Counted from the stretch's first letter, positions 12,029-23,689 are shown. The stretch is DNA of 64,000 nt from Erigeron canadensis (GCF_010389155.1 NC_057769.1:28272735-28336734); one strand, 5' to 3'. Made by a program: numbers and translations. The notes: a model not told the origin generated them from the letters alone.

Positions 12029-12410
12029 GGTGGCCATCAAATAAGAACGAAATTAAAATGAGAACAAATATAACATTTAAAAACTACATTTTGATGCATT
12101 AAAAGTCCATAAAACTGACATAGTGCATAATTATTTATCATTATTTAAGTGTTTAACAACACATTGTTCCGTCAAAATCGAAAAAAGCACGCTTTTGTTG
12201 AGTGCATCATTTTGAGAATACGCATCCAATATGGATGCACAAAACAAAAAACGTGTTTTTTTCAATTTTGACGGATCAATGTGTTGTTAAACACTTAAAT
12301 AATGATAATTAGTTATGCACTATGTTAGTTTTATGGACTTTTAATGCATCAAAATGATGTTTTTAACTGTTCTCACCGTTCTTATTTTAAAAGTGTTCAA
12401 ACCGGAGTGT
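12029..12410. mobile_element. Foldback MITE (family F2)
   Basis: A ~380 bp near-perfect palindrome. The left arm has aagaacgaaattaaaatgag, cattttgatgcattaaaagt and aagtgtttaacaacacattg; the right arm returns the same words inverted. The unpaired centre is about 60 bases (near gaatacgcatccaatatgga). It is flanked on both sides by TA runs. A single arm of the same family lies at 42232-42310. Confidence 0.75.
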
Positions 12411-12433
12411 TATATATATATATATATATATAG

Positions 12434-12612
12434 ATGGTAATATAAGGCTGTCGGGTATCTAAGATAAGGTGTGGAACACTCACATATTAATTTTTTAAAC
12501 CATAAAAATCCTGGGGGCCCAGACATTTATTCATTAAACAATAAATAATAAAATATTAGTATGTGAGGGGTTCACACTTAAGCTTAGGTGTCAGACAACC
12601 TTATATTCCCTT
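12434..12612. mobile_element. MITE, 'ACCTAAGCTTAGGT' family
   Basis: Inverted-repeat element of about 180 bp. The left end is taatataaggctgtcgggta and the right end ggtgtcagacaaccttatat. The halves also share inverted 'cacatattaattttttaaac' and 'aatattagtatgtgaggggt'. Family members are at about 6747, 19548, 31465, 36859 and 58195. Confidence 0.65.
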
Positions 12613-13350
12613 TTCCTATTCATTAAACAATAAATAATAAAATATTAGGTGATGGTGGTTGTATAACTTACACATGTGTAAGTCGTGGTGGCGGTGGTCA
12701 CCGTCACCGGAAGATCATGGTGGTGGTCGAAGATAATGGTGATAGTGGTGGTGGTGATGGTCAGAGATGATGGAAAATGAATAATTGAGAAGTGTCCCTA
12801 AAATAAGGAATCACTAATATAATTTTTCCCTATGTACTATATTAATAAGCATTTAGGAAAGGTAGGCATTTAGGAGGGGTAGTTTCGTTATATCTGCCAA
12901 AGTTAAGACGCGTACAAGCAAATAAAGCTAATGAAGTTTTATTGAAGCTAGTCTTATTGAAACAAAACTACGATGTTGGTTTGCATGTGGAATTCCAAAT
13001 AATGAAGTTTTATATTACAGATGCAATGAAAACTTGTTTTATTGAGAAAGAGTAATGTTAGAACTTTGAGAATGCTCTGTTGATTAATTAAAGTGAATTG
13101 TTCATTGTAGGGCATCATCAAAATGGCCTAAAAATGAAATCGATCTGTGAGATAAGTGTCAAAAAGGTGAACAATAGGAAGAAGTTTTTTCCCAAGACAA
13201 AATCAACAGTAGTTTTAACCATGATGATGGTATTGAAAACCAAAGATTGGCAGGGCCCTTGAGACCATTGAAGAGGAAAATTTTTTTTAAACAGTGATAT
13301 TTCAAGAGTGTTTTGTCAAACAAGTTTTTGAAAAAAAAATTATGAAAGTG
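12613..13350. other. No gene seen
   Basis: AT-rich DNA with a ggtggtggt-rich patch at about 12650-12770, the complement of the cac/cgc-rich patches at 33830, 38580, 39840 and 60480. The short open frames have no family signature. Confidence 0.5.
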
Positions 13351-13575
13351 GGTAAACCGGTATTTCAAATACTAGTTTTGAATATTTGCCTCGAAACCGG
13401 TATTTGAATTACCGGTATTTGAATTACCGGTTTCAGGAAAAGTACATTTGAAGCCGGTATTTGCATTACCGGTTTCAGACTTTGCAGAGTGATATGACAA
13501 GCCACAGTACGAATGATGACCGCTACAGTTGCCCTTCGCACCAATTTCGAAACCGGTATTTCGATGGCTCTTCGA
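13351..13575. repeat. ACCGGT-centred inverted and tandem repeats
   Basis: aaaccggtatttgaatt is repeated with a 15-base unit (accggtatttgaatt, twice, from about 13397) and closed by its inverse, accggtttc. Further copies lie at about 13353, 13453 and 13551. The words give a nested hairpin potential. Origin not recognised. Confidence 0.6.
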
Positions 13576-13721
13576 TGGGGACACCTTAGGGAGTGACCTC
13601 GTCGATGGCTCAATCCTTCAACTCCTTTCGATCGATCGATGAGTGTTGACGAAGAAGAGTGGAGCGTGGTGTGGGGCCACTTTTGATTTTTTTTTTATTT
13701 TTATGTTGGCTATATCACTGA

Positions 13722-13723
<2 letters not shown>

Positions 13724-13768
<45 letters not shown>
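13724..13768. repeat. (TA)n microsatellite
   Basis: Uninterrupted TA dinucleotide run of about 45 bases. Confidence 0.9.
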
Positions 13769-13771
<3 letters not shown>

Positions 13772-15160
13772 TTGTAGGTATATTATATACATATGATAGT
13801 ATATGTATAGATATTGAGAAAATGAAGACTTTTGACTTTTTACCAATTTTTACTTTAGCTCAAAACTTTTATAAGTTTTTATTATAAACCCTAAAGTTTT
13901 TTATTAGTGTTATTTTTTAAAATTAATGTGATAGTTTTGTTTTTAGTAAAGTAATATTGTTTTATTTTAAATAAAAGTAAGTTTTATTTATGGATAAATA
14001 TAAAATAAAATAAATAGAAGTTGTGGAAGAGGGGTTATAGGGAGTGAATGTAGAAGAGGTGGATAAAGAGAGAGAAAAGTTGATGTGGCAGTGTAAAAGA
14101 GGTGTGAGGTGTTCTAGTTTAGGGAGAGGCCTAAGAGAGTTCCATGATAAATCTTAAAGGGGGTTCATTAATACATTTATATAGGCAGTGTAAATAAATT
14201 TAGTTTATAAGAAGGGTCCATTGACCACCCTACTAGTAAGGTGGAACCGCCATTGCCAAGAATTCGAGTCTACATTATAATTTGTGTTTAGCTAGTAGCC
14301 GAACCGGTTTCCCCTCCCATCATCTGCGAGCTTTTATGACAGGTATGGATCGAATATTATAACGGGGAGTTTAGACTATAATTAAGTATTAATTAGGACC
14401 CAAATGACACGTACCTTTAATCTATGATGCACAGAAACTCCAAACAGGTAGGCGTACCCGTTTCGGAAACTCCATGGGAACGGAAACTCGTACGAAACGC
14501 GTACGAAACGTTTCCTTGAAGTTTCTATATATACCGAAACATTTCTATGAAGTTTTCATACCATATCTAATTAATATTAGGGTATCAATGAGTTTATTGT
14601 ATTCCAAAAACGACTGTTATCTTGCGACTATGCATACCCCCAAACACAAACCAACTAAATATACAATTGAGATCACCATCAAGCTTTTTCTATTCCAAAA
14701 TTGATTAGTAAAAATTCAATCCGTGATCACCCGTCACCATCAAGCATATATTATAAATTATAAAATTATATATATAATTATACTTAATCTCTCAAGTCTC
14801 TCTCACTCAAACAATTTTTTATTTTTTTAATATTTTTATTGTCGTGTTTTTGCCGTATCCGTATCCTAAGTTTTTTAGTTTTATCGTTTCCCGTCCTCAT
14901 ATAGTTCTCATACCCCTTTACCGTATCCGTTTCGGTGCTACTTAGCCTTCAATTAACCTATTAATCCCGGCCAAAATACATATATATAGAGAAAATATAG
15001 AGACAGGATCACCACAAAATTATAAGAAAATCTCCTCAAACATGCAATTTCGAAAGAAATAATTTATTTTTATTTGTATACCGTTATTTTTGTTGCATAT
15101 GTATTTATGGATTTCCCTAAATAATCTTTATATATATATATATATACAGGATTTTAACCA
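13769..15160. other. Intergenic, repeat-derived; no gene seen
   Basis: Holds a SINE-like patch with a box-B-like gaattcgagtct near 14260. It also has a pair of oppositely oriented cccgtttcgg / ccgtttcggtgc words (about 14455 and 14925) that may mark an old TIR element. I could not fix boundaries for either. Confidence 0.4.
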
Positions 15161-15195
15161 GATTTGCCCTTTGTAACTTGTAATAATATATTGTC

Positions 15196-15198
<3 letters not shown>

Positions 15199-15241
<43 letters not shown>
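15199..15241. repeat. (TA)n microsatellite just upstream of SPH2
   Basis: About 43 bases of TA, ending roughly 60 bases before the SPH2 start codon. It probably lies in the core promoter or leader. It keeps a frame open upstream of the gene (Tyr-Ile repeats) that should not be taken as protein. Confidence 0.85.
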
Positions 15242-15243
<2 letters not shown>

Positions 15244-15301
15244 CTTGTACAAAATCCATCAATCTTTGAAATACCGAAGGTGTAAAAGATCAATCGAATA
15301 T

Positions 15302-15778
15302 ATGACCATGGCAAAACCGGCCTCGGTCTTGATCTTCTTCACCACATATCTTTGTATCGTTATAGCAATAGGAGCCAAAAATTGTATGTGGTCAAACGGA
15401 CGTGGTTGGATCATCAACGTTGTCAACGAGATCAACGGCCCCAACAAGATTCAGGTTCATTGCAAATCAAAAGACAACGATATCGGTATGAAAACCCTCG
15501 GATATCACGAAACCATCGACTGGAAGTTTTGTGAGAACATTATTGCCCCTAGTACTCTCTTTTTTTGCCATTTTTATAATGGTAATAAAGAACAAGTTTT
15601 TGACGTTTTTAATGATACTCTCGGGGCCTTTTGCGATGAGAAGGACCGTAAAAAGACGTATTACAGGTGCACTTGGATGGCTAAGCTGGAGGGATTTTAC
15701 ATTAAAGATAGGAGGGCTGGTCCTGGTAAACTGGAGACTGGTCTTAAATTGCATGACTGGAAGGTTGGTCGGGTCTAG
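15302..15778 (+). CDS. S-protein homologue (S1 family), SPH2
   Basis: Intronless gene for a 158-residue secreted S1-family protein. The open frame continues upstream through the TA microsatellite, but the ATG at 15302 (or the next, 15308, codon 3) gives a normal signal peptide: hydrophobic SVLIFFTTYLCIVIAIGA, then KNC. The mature part has GWIINVVNEI, IQVHCKSKDNDIGMKTLG, DWKFCEN, FFCHFYNGNKEQVFDVFN, YRCTWMAK and the end block HDWKVGRV. FNDT is a possible N-glycosylation site. Compared with SPH1 it keeps the GMK.LG and RDRR motifs, so the two plus-strand genes form one sub-lineage. Expected to be a small extracellular signalling or defence-related protein; no specific role can be assigned. Confidence 0.9.
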   Translation: MTMAKPASVLIFFTTYLCIVIAIGAKNCMWSNGRGWIINVVNEINGPNKIQVHCKSKDNDIGMKTLGYHETIDWKFCENIIAPSTLFFCHFYNGNKEQVFDVFNDTLGAFCDEKDRKKTYYRCTWMAKLEGFYIKDRRAGPGKLETGLKLHDWKVGRV

Positions 15779-16459
15779 ATCAGCTCGATCTAGACCAACT
15801 GATCGACCCACCGTTAATTATTTAGGATTACTTAATTTGTATGATCAAATTAAGTAAACTACTACGTGCGTTCAAGCTCCAATTAAGTTTAGTTAAGCTA
15901 GCTTGATTATTCTTTGTTAATTAGCTAATTAAAAGTAAAATAATAAAACTTTATACTAGCTTATTAATGTGCATTTGTGTATGTGTGTACGTGTGTTATT
16001 AATAATTGATCGACTCTACAAGAAATTCGGATCGAAGATGTGATACAACTCTTTTTAGTTGAAAACGTAACCAGGATTATTGTCGTAATCGTACGTAGCT
16101 TCCGATGCTTATATGTAATTACTCGTAATTCTTTTGTAATGTAACCAGGATTATTGTCGTGTTCCTGCGCCCAGATCTGTGGGAGATGGGCGAAAAAGTT
16201 ACACAACCGACTTTGTACTTTTCTGAAACGCGTTCGAAAACCTTTTTTGTTTTCACAACAAAAGAATTGTGTAAAAATTAATTTTCATCAATATTCCTTA
16301 CGGCTTTTACTCTTTCACACTTTGTAAAAACAAAGTTGTACAACTAACTTTGTTTTCAATCACAATTTCCCGCAACTATGAATTTCCACAAATTTCTTAC
16401 TACTTATGATATACGCGGCTACAAAAACGATAATAATTTGTCCAAAATATAGTTTTAAT
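15779..16459. other. SPH2 3' flank
   Basis: Contains a short direct repeat, gtaaccaggattattgtcgt, at about 16067 and 16141. Otherwise AT-rich with no recognised gene. Confidence 0.5.
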
Positions 16460-16468
16460 ATTATAAAA

Positions 16469-17557
16469 GGGAAAATTACACTTTTGGTCCCTGAACTTGA
16501 CACGTTTTTCACTTTTAGTCACTAAACTTCAAAAAATGCAAAGTATACACTGAACTTGTCACTTTTTTTTCACTTTTGGTCACTGCGCCCAGTTTTGTTA
16601 GTTTTGCTCCGTTAAGTTGCACAGATTCGTTAGTTTTTTTTTCACTTTTCGTCCTTCCAATTATTCCATAACTAAAATCGATAATCGACAAACTTCAGTG
16701 ATGAAAAGTGTAATTTACCTAATTTTATTATATATATATATACCTCATTCGTCCAATTTTAAATGTTATTATTTTAATTTTTTCTTAATATTTTTACCTT
16801 TTAACTTTGACTCTAAACATTTTTATTTATAACATATAGTAGTTGGTGTAAATTTTATCAATGAAAAATATATTTAAAAATTAGTTCATTATTATATGTT
16901 TTATAACAAATTTATATAACATAGACAAAAATATTTATGGTTAAATCATAAGGCGTTATAGATTATCAGAAAAACCTACAACACGTTACTTTAGATAAAC
17001 ATTACAATATCTTATTTTTATTTTTGTTTATTAATAGTTAATAAAATGAATTAAGAAAAACTATATAAGTTTATATAACACACAAAAAAAATTACGGTTA
17101 AAGTAGGCATAAGAAGACTCGAAATTCAAACATAGTCACTAAATAAATCTATCTTTATAAATAAAAATTTCAATAACAATTATTTCATCGTCGTTAAAAA
17201 AAACAATTATTTCATCTAATCAAACTACTGTATAACAAATAGATAGTAACTGTAAACATAAAAAATTTGTTTCAAAACATAATAAATGAATATGTACTTT
17301 CACTAATCGGCCAAAACAATATATAAAACCTGAAGTTTGACCGATTATCGATTTTAGTTATGGAATAATGGGAAGAATGAAAAGCGAATGAAAATTAACG
17401 AATCTGGGCAAGTTAACGGGGAAAAACTAACAAAGTTGACGCAGTGACCAAAAGTGAAAAACAATGACAAGTTCAGTGTATAATTTGCAATTTTTTAAGT
17501 TTAGTGACTAAAAGTGAAAAACGTGTCAAGTTCAGGGACCAAAAGTGTAATTTTCCC
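16469..17557. mobile_element. Non-autonomous Mutator-like element with long TIRs and 9 bp target duplication
   Basis: A 1,089 bp element bounded by ~230 bp terminal inverted repeats, roughly 16469-16700 and 17325-17557. The ends are gggaaaattacacttttggt and its inverse. It is flanked by a perfect 9-base direct repeat ATTATAAAA at 16460-16468 and 17558-17566. Long TIRs plus a 9 bp duplication are the hallmark of the MULE superfamily. The interior (about 620 bp) is AT-rich without transposase coding, so it must have moved with enzyme supplied elsewhere. The perfect target duplication suggests it is not very old. Confidence 0.92.
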
Positions 17558-17731
17558 ATTATAAAATTTACACTAGCTATAAAAAAAATATGACATTAGG
17601 ACCGGACATTTTCAGATGGTGAGTTTTTTTATAAGTAAGGTACACTTTTTTTGTATCACGCTAACGACGTATTCTAAGGTTGTATTTAACATTTTCTCCC
17701 AAAACTAATTAATGATAAAGACAATTTGTTA

Positions 17732-18374
17732 GGTCTGTGCTTATAAGGACTAGAATCCTTCAGCTTATTCACTGTCACATCAGGATTCCCCTCAAAACTC
17801 TTTCTGCCTATAAGATAAGCTTCTTAGAACTTTTTCGTCACATCATCAAATAATTTATCATTTATTTAACATTAAAACACTTTATAAATGATAAAAAAAA
17901 ATAATAACATATAAATTAGTAAAATTTTAAAAATACAAAAAGTAATAAAAGACTAAATTAATTTTGGGGGTTATATTTAAAATTTATAAAACAAGCAAAC
18001 TTATTTATTAATGTGTTAGTATTTAAGGATTAGATTTAAAAATTAATTATATATATAATATATCATCACACCCACTTCATCTTCATCAACAATCGGCCTC
18101 CACCTGCAAAACTTCGACGTCCTCCACCTGCAACACACACAATACAAAGACATATACATAAATATATCTATATAATACATACATATGTATATTAGTATAT
18201 AAACCACAAAAAAAAAGAAACAAAAAGCATCCCCGTGGCCCCACCTCATGTCGTCTTCCAACTTCTTCACGGGTACGTTTTGCTCGGACGCACCCGTTTG
18301 GACGCTCCATGCCAATGGTGTCTAGCATCCCAAACCTCCAAGACGCAAGGTTTGGACGCATATAAGCACAGACC
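17732..18374. mobile_element. PIF/Harbinger-like non-autonomous element
   Basis: A 643 bp segment bounded by 14-base inverted ends GGTCTGTGCTTATA / TATAAGCACAGACC and flanked by TTA on both sides (17729-17731, 18375-18377). The TTA duplication and GG..CC ends fit PIF/Harbinger. The interior has a (ta)/(aca) patch and no transposase. The 90-91 codon minus-strand frames inside have no recognisable domain. Confidence 0.75.
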
Positions 18375-18377
18375 TTA

Positions 18378-19090
18378 CAATCCTATCAACAACAACTAAC
18401 AATCTGGCAAAACAAACAAAACTTAATTACGTTAACATTTTATTGAATGTCAATGATAAGATAAAATCACAAAATGTAACCAGATCCCCATGTTACTTGC
18501 CAGTTCGTGAAAATATTGAGAAAAACAATGTAACAATCAAAATGCGATGGCTAGAATAAGAAAACAAAGCTAATTGTTTGGTAGTGTGGAAAATAATGTT
18601 ACCTAAAATCGTTGTAAATCCTACATCTTAGTATACATAATCAATTCTAAATAATTGCCCTTATTTAACACCAAAAATGTAAATTAAAGATTTCTAATTA
18701 AAACCAAATAAAGTCCTTGCTAAAAATAACATAATTAAAATTAATTGGTTATTTTTATGCATGTAATTCCAAAAATAATGGTTGTAGCCTTGTTTAAACA
18801 ACACCTAACTTTTTTCAAAAAACATAGAAACAAAAAAACATGATCAAACTAACTTTTTTGAGTTTCCCAAAATACTAATAAAAAATATCATTTTTTAACT
18901 TAAGTTTGGGAAACAACATTATGAAATTATTTTATTTTCCATTTTTCATTTTTATCCCTTCTTTCCCAGGCTTCAACATGTATTAAACGCGCTTTTAATA
19001 TCTTTCTTTGTTCTCTATAAGTGGAAAGCCTCATCCATTTTCTGAATAATTAGAGACGGAAACTTATTATAAAAAATTTATACATACACA
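18378..19090. other. No gene seen
   Basis: AT-rich intergenic DNA with short A/T runs; no coding signature or bounded repeat was recognised. Confidence 0.5.
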
Positions 19091-19262
19091 ACCTTATTTA
19101 TTATGCAATTTCATTTTTCAAACCGTAAGTACAGCCTTTCATCAACAGGCAAAACCTGTCTCATAACATTATCATCTTAACCACATTAGTATATATTCTA
19201 AATGGGCAATTCTCGGTACAACACCATAAAAAATCAGAAGGCATTTATGATATATAAATAAG
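19091..19262. repeat. Direct repeat copy A (~170 bp)
   Basis: Repeated in the same orientation at about 19871-20064. The shared blocks include catcaacaggcaaaacctgt, ctcataac.ttatcatctta and attctaaatgggca. Copy B has an extra ~30 bp block (tataatacgtacacccattg). Confidence 0.8.
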
Positions 19263-19547
19263 CAGTGCCGTCTCTGAGGATTTATGGACCTAGTCCGAGA
19301 AAAAAAGGGCTCCTAAGCTAAATTTAACAAATTATCTTAAATTAACTAACAATCAAAAGTTATCTCATTATCTGTGAGATGATTAAAAATTTAATAATTA
19401 ACAATTTAAGATTATGTTTAAATAAGTAAAATCTAAATCTAAAACATAAAATTTCAAGATGTTCAAAATAAATATAAAAAAAATCTTTAAAAAACAATAA
19501 GCAACAAACTGTTATGCTATTGTTTTCTTGAATAATATATGAGAAAA

Positions 19548-19735
19548 ATGAATATGTGATTGTCATGTACCTAAACTTTGGTATAAAAGGCCTCACATAC
19601 TAATTTTTTTTAAATATTTTTTGTATTATAAATAAATGATTGGGCTTATGTCTTTATGAATTAAAAAAATTAAGATGTCAGGGTTTTATATCTAAGCTTA
19701 GGTACATGACAACCATATATTCTCATTTCTCCTAA
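19548..19735. mobile_element. MITE, 'ACCTAAGCTTAGGT' family
   Basis: Inverted-repeat element: the left side is tgattgtcatgtacctaaac, the right side taagcttaggtacatgacaa. The inner words cctcacatactaattttttt and ttaagatgtcagggtttta follow the family plan. It sits between the two direct repeats at 19091 and 19871. Confidence 0.65.
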
Positions 19736-19870
19736 TATATACCGTACATGTATTGTTTACAATAAATGAGAAAAATGACTACTTACGTTGTCAATAAAAA
19801 AACGGTAGACAATGAAGTGACAATGTCACGGCGGCTTGACTGTCGGGTTCTGAAATAACGTACTGAATAA

Positions 19871-20064
19871 CTTTTATTATGTAATTTCATTTTTCAAACC
19901 GCACGTACAGCTTTTCATCAACAGGCAAAACCTGTCTCATAACGTTATCATCTTAACCACATTAGTATATATTCTAAATGGGCATATAATACGTACACCC
20001 ATTGTACGTATTCTCGGTAGAACACCATAAAAATTCAGGAGGTATTTATGATACATAAATAAGT
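19871..20064. repeat. Direct repeat copy B (~190 bp)
   Basis: Partner of 19091-19262. Includes an additional acgtacacccattgtacgt palindromic insertion relative to copy A. Confidence 0.8.
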
Positions 20065-21082
20065 TTAAGGGTCAAAATGTAAAACTTATAAAAATTTTAT
20101 GTGTAGTACCTAAGGCATGGTTCTACCCATCATTTTCACATTCTAAATTGCATGAATCGGATTTCGTGTAAGTTTTTATATAAATAAAATAATGTAAAGA
20201 ACTTACTTCTATCAATGGGTCTGTCAATTTTTAGTATTTATTTCCTTCTGTATTTATTATCAATTTTATTATCTAACTTTATAAATTGTTATCCATTTTA
20301 TTTATATTGGTAGTGTTGTGTTCCTTAAAAATTATATTATGGTTTACGAAGTGTCGTTATTAGTTATTGATATATCATTATCACATTTTCATTTATCATT
20401 TCATCTTATATTTGTAACTATGTCATTTTTATAAAAGGTTTATTCGGTGTTAATATAGTTATTGTTTAAATATTTTGTTATTATAACAATACCAATATTG
20501 TTCATTTTCTTTCTTTTTATATATTAGGGTTATTTTAATTATTGTCAGGTGGCTACACTTTAGGGGGCTAGGAGTGGAGAAGGTTGAATTTATTAACCTT
20601 TTCAAATTTAACCAATAATATCCATCCAATTCATTTTACTCTTTCAATCCTTTTAATCAATCCTTTTAACTATTTTTACTCGCATTTTATAAATTTCAAC
20701 CCTCCCCATTTTTTTGAAATAATCATTAAAAAAACATAACATTTTATTATTAAAAATATATTATTACATTTAGAAACTAAAAGAAAAAAAATACATTGCA
20801 ACATTAATTTTTAAACTAAAAACCACAACATACTAAATTAAGTCTTATAAAAAGCAATTATTTAAAAACATATTATTACGGATTAAAAACTTTTTAGAAA
20901 CTGAATGAACTTATAAACATTCAAAATTTATAGGGTGTTAAATGAAAATAATGATAATATAAAAACCAAAATGTAAACATTTCAACCTAAGGCTCTTATA
21001 TGAAAAATAGTGATATCTAAATTAAAAAAAAAAAAAAAAAACTCACTTTGTCTTCCTCTTTCTCTTTTTACCACACAACCAA
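20065..21082. other. No gene seen
   Basis: AT-rich sequence with long A and T runs, including about 20 A near 21025. No coding or bounded repeat signature recognised. Confidence 0.5.
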
Positions 21083-22188
21083 TCTACCAATATATTAAAA
21101 CAGAATTGAGGTATTATTTGATCGACACATGGCGTATTACTTAAACAACAAGTGTCATTTTTAATATCCTTAATTAAATCGAATTAAAATTTCTAATTAA
21201 TTTCTACTTACCATCTAATATATAACTTATTTATATGTTTTTTTTTTAATTTCCTAAATTCAATACAACTTCTCTATTTTATTTAAGTGTGCGCCTACCT
21301 CCCTAATATGTATATAACGATTGTTTACTTCGATAGATCGTAGTTATTATCTGATTAAATTCTAATTTTCATACTTTTGTCGCTATTATTCTTTGAATAC
21401 AAAACTTGATTATATTAATTATTCCAGTCTTTTGGCTTATATTAATTACTTATTGTTTTTTGATTATTTATTTTGTAATAAAGTTTTGTTTGTTCTATGT
21501 GTATGGTATGTTTTATGTGAACGTATATTGCGATCTTAATTTTTTCCCATCCAAAGTTTAATCTCATTTTATCTCCATGTTTGTTTCTATATTATAACTT
21601 TTGATATTGATATCCATCAATAAACTAAAACAGGATTGAGATATTCTTAAAGCGACACGTGGCGTAATCCTTGATTGACACGTATTATTTTAATTTATTT
21701 ATTTTATTAAATTAACTTTTTTAACTGTACAACTTCCTCATTAGATTTATAATTAAATTCTAACTTTTCTTTAGTAATAAAAAATACATTATAACCTTAT
21801 TTAATTAATCGTTTTTCTCATTAATAAATTTTCTTTTTTTCTTTATCAATTATTCAACTCTTATTACTTATATTACTTACAATAAGTTATTAACATAAAG
21901 ACTTCAAAAGTTTGAGTTTACGATCCGAAATTACAAGGTTATTTGTCGTCACCCACTATACTTACAAGTTCCGATTTTGATGTGGTTTTAAAAATTTAAG
22001 GTAAATCCAAAACTTTAACTAAACATATATTATATTTATCATTATTGTTTATTATAATTTAGCTTCAATCATCGATTTACTTTAACCACAACTTATTACA
22101 TACTCACGAATTATATAGGAGGCGTATTCGAATTTCTTTATAATACAATTTATATAACTACCGTACATTGTACGGGTATTAGTACCAG
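21083..22188 (+). mobile_element. Helitron-like elements, probably nested or tandem (two 5' ends, one 3' end)
   Basis: Two similar 5' ends occur in the same orientation: tctaccaatatattaaaaca (21083) and tccatcaataaactaaaaca (21613). Each is followed by gattgag/gaattgag and a cgacac(a/g)tggcg block. One 3' end follows: the perfect hairpin CCGTACATTGTACGG (22161-22175), then gtattagtaccag. The 21613-22188 part is the same family as the minus-strand element at 11378-12013. No Rep/helicase frame. Confidence 0.55.
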
Positions 22189-23680
22189 TATATTATAATT
22201 AATTACATACATACAACAAAAAGAAGAAAACAAAGGGAAAATGGCAAGCATTAAATGGAGAACGGTCATGTGTCGACAGGTTCACCACCCGCTTCCCCAC
22301 CCGTCCAACCATAAATTTAATACCGCCAACAGTGTTATCGCCGATATCACACCATAAAATGGCCAACCCGCTCACCACTCCTAATGCCCGTTACATGTTA
22401 TATCATGATTATAGAAATTACGTCTGACGAGAAAATGCTCAGGTACATATATATAAATTGCGTGCGTGATTTTGCGTGCTGTCTCACAACCCTCTTTTTA
22501 TTATTATTATTTTCATTTCCGTCGCATATAAACTTTTTCCTCTTTGTTGTTTTATACCCATGCCTTCTAAACTTCTACATACTTCCACCCAGCTTTTATA
22601 TAGTAGAATAAATCGTAAACAATGCTCGAACAACTGTAATGGAAATGAAAGATCTATAGAATAATAGAAAAAGCTTAAAAGAAACAGGGCCAAACGATGA
22701 TTTATTGGAAAAGTTATGGTGTTCTTTCTTTCTTGACATGTGTGTCAGTGTGTGTCATTTTTTAAGAAAATTTGAAAAATGAAAAATAATATTTATGTGA
22801 GTGAATAAATAATATCTACGGGGCTTCAATTGTTGTGTTGATATAGTTCGTTATTGTAGTCTAACTGCGTTGAACCTGCTTGAAGAAACCAAAAATGAAA
22901 TAAGTGTTAAAAAAAAACAAAGAAATAATCTGAAGAAAACTAAAAATGTTTATTCGATAAACCAAGGAAAACACGTCAAAAAGTTTACGATATCGAATAC
23001 ATATATTTATTTTGTGCAAGAAATCCAAAAATGAAAAAAGAAAAATAAAACAAAATGTTGAATAAAAGTTTCCAATATATCAGTGAGAACACAAAAGCAA
23101 AAAATAGTGTGAATAACACAAAAAATAAACAATAAAAAGAAATTCATATAGTAATGCGGGGTATAAAATGAACCAATCAAAGAGAACACAAAAGTAGCAA
23201 AAGTGTAAAAAAAAAGCCAAAAAAAAACACTCAAACGGAATCCGATATGACAAAATTCGAATACTGATCGGAATTAACATGGACCAGTAGAACGGTGCCA
23301 CGGGCGAATATTGAATGGAGCCACATGGCGAAAGTTGAATGGGGCATGCACAATTCATAAACATGCCCATAAATAATATTGCAATATTGTAATAGTTTGA
23401 ACTTATTATTATTTTTGTTTTTAAACAGCACCATAATTTTTTAGATAATTTAGATTATATAAGTGGACATATATTACATATTTTTTTGTTAGAGATAAAA
23501 AGCAACGGGATGAAAATTTGATTGTTAAAAAAGTAAATCATATTTATTGTAAGAAACGTCTATTGATAAACAACTACATCTTTTATACTATTGACTGTCG
23601 GTAATTATTATGTCATGTGTGCGTCTCAACCTTTGGATCTTTAGAGCATGCATTACGACCTGGGCAACGCCGGAGAATTC
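22189..23680. other. No gene seen
   Basis: Several short open frames with low-complexity hydrophobic translation and no recognised family. A poly-A/AAAAAC-rich tract lies at about 22880-23250. No bounded element recognised. Confidence 0.45.
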
Positions 23681-23689
23681 AAGTAGTTT

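Noticed and set aside
15164..15301. N-terminal extension of SPH2 through the TA repeat
   Set aside because: The extension encodes Tyr-Ile repeats and would bury the signal peptide; the ATG at 15302 gives a normal secreted protein.
15467..15857. Frames of 108-114 codons overlapping SPH2 on both strands
   Set aside because: Shadow frames of a well-supported S1-family gene.
23007..23434. Three overlapping hydrophobic minus-strand frames
   Set aside because: Phe/Tyr/Ile-rich translation of an A-rich tract; no conserved motif and no splice logic.
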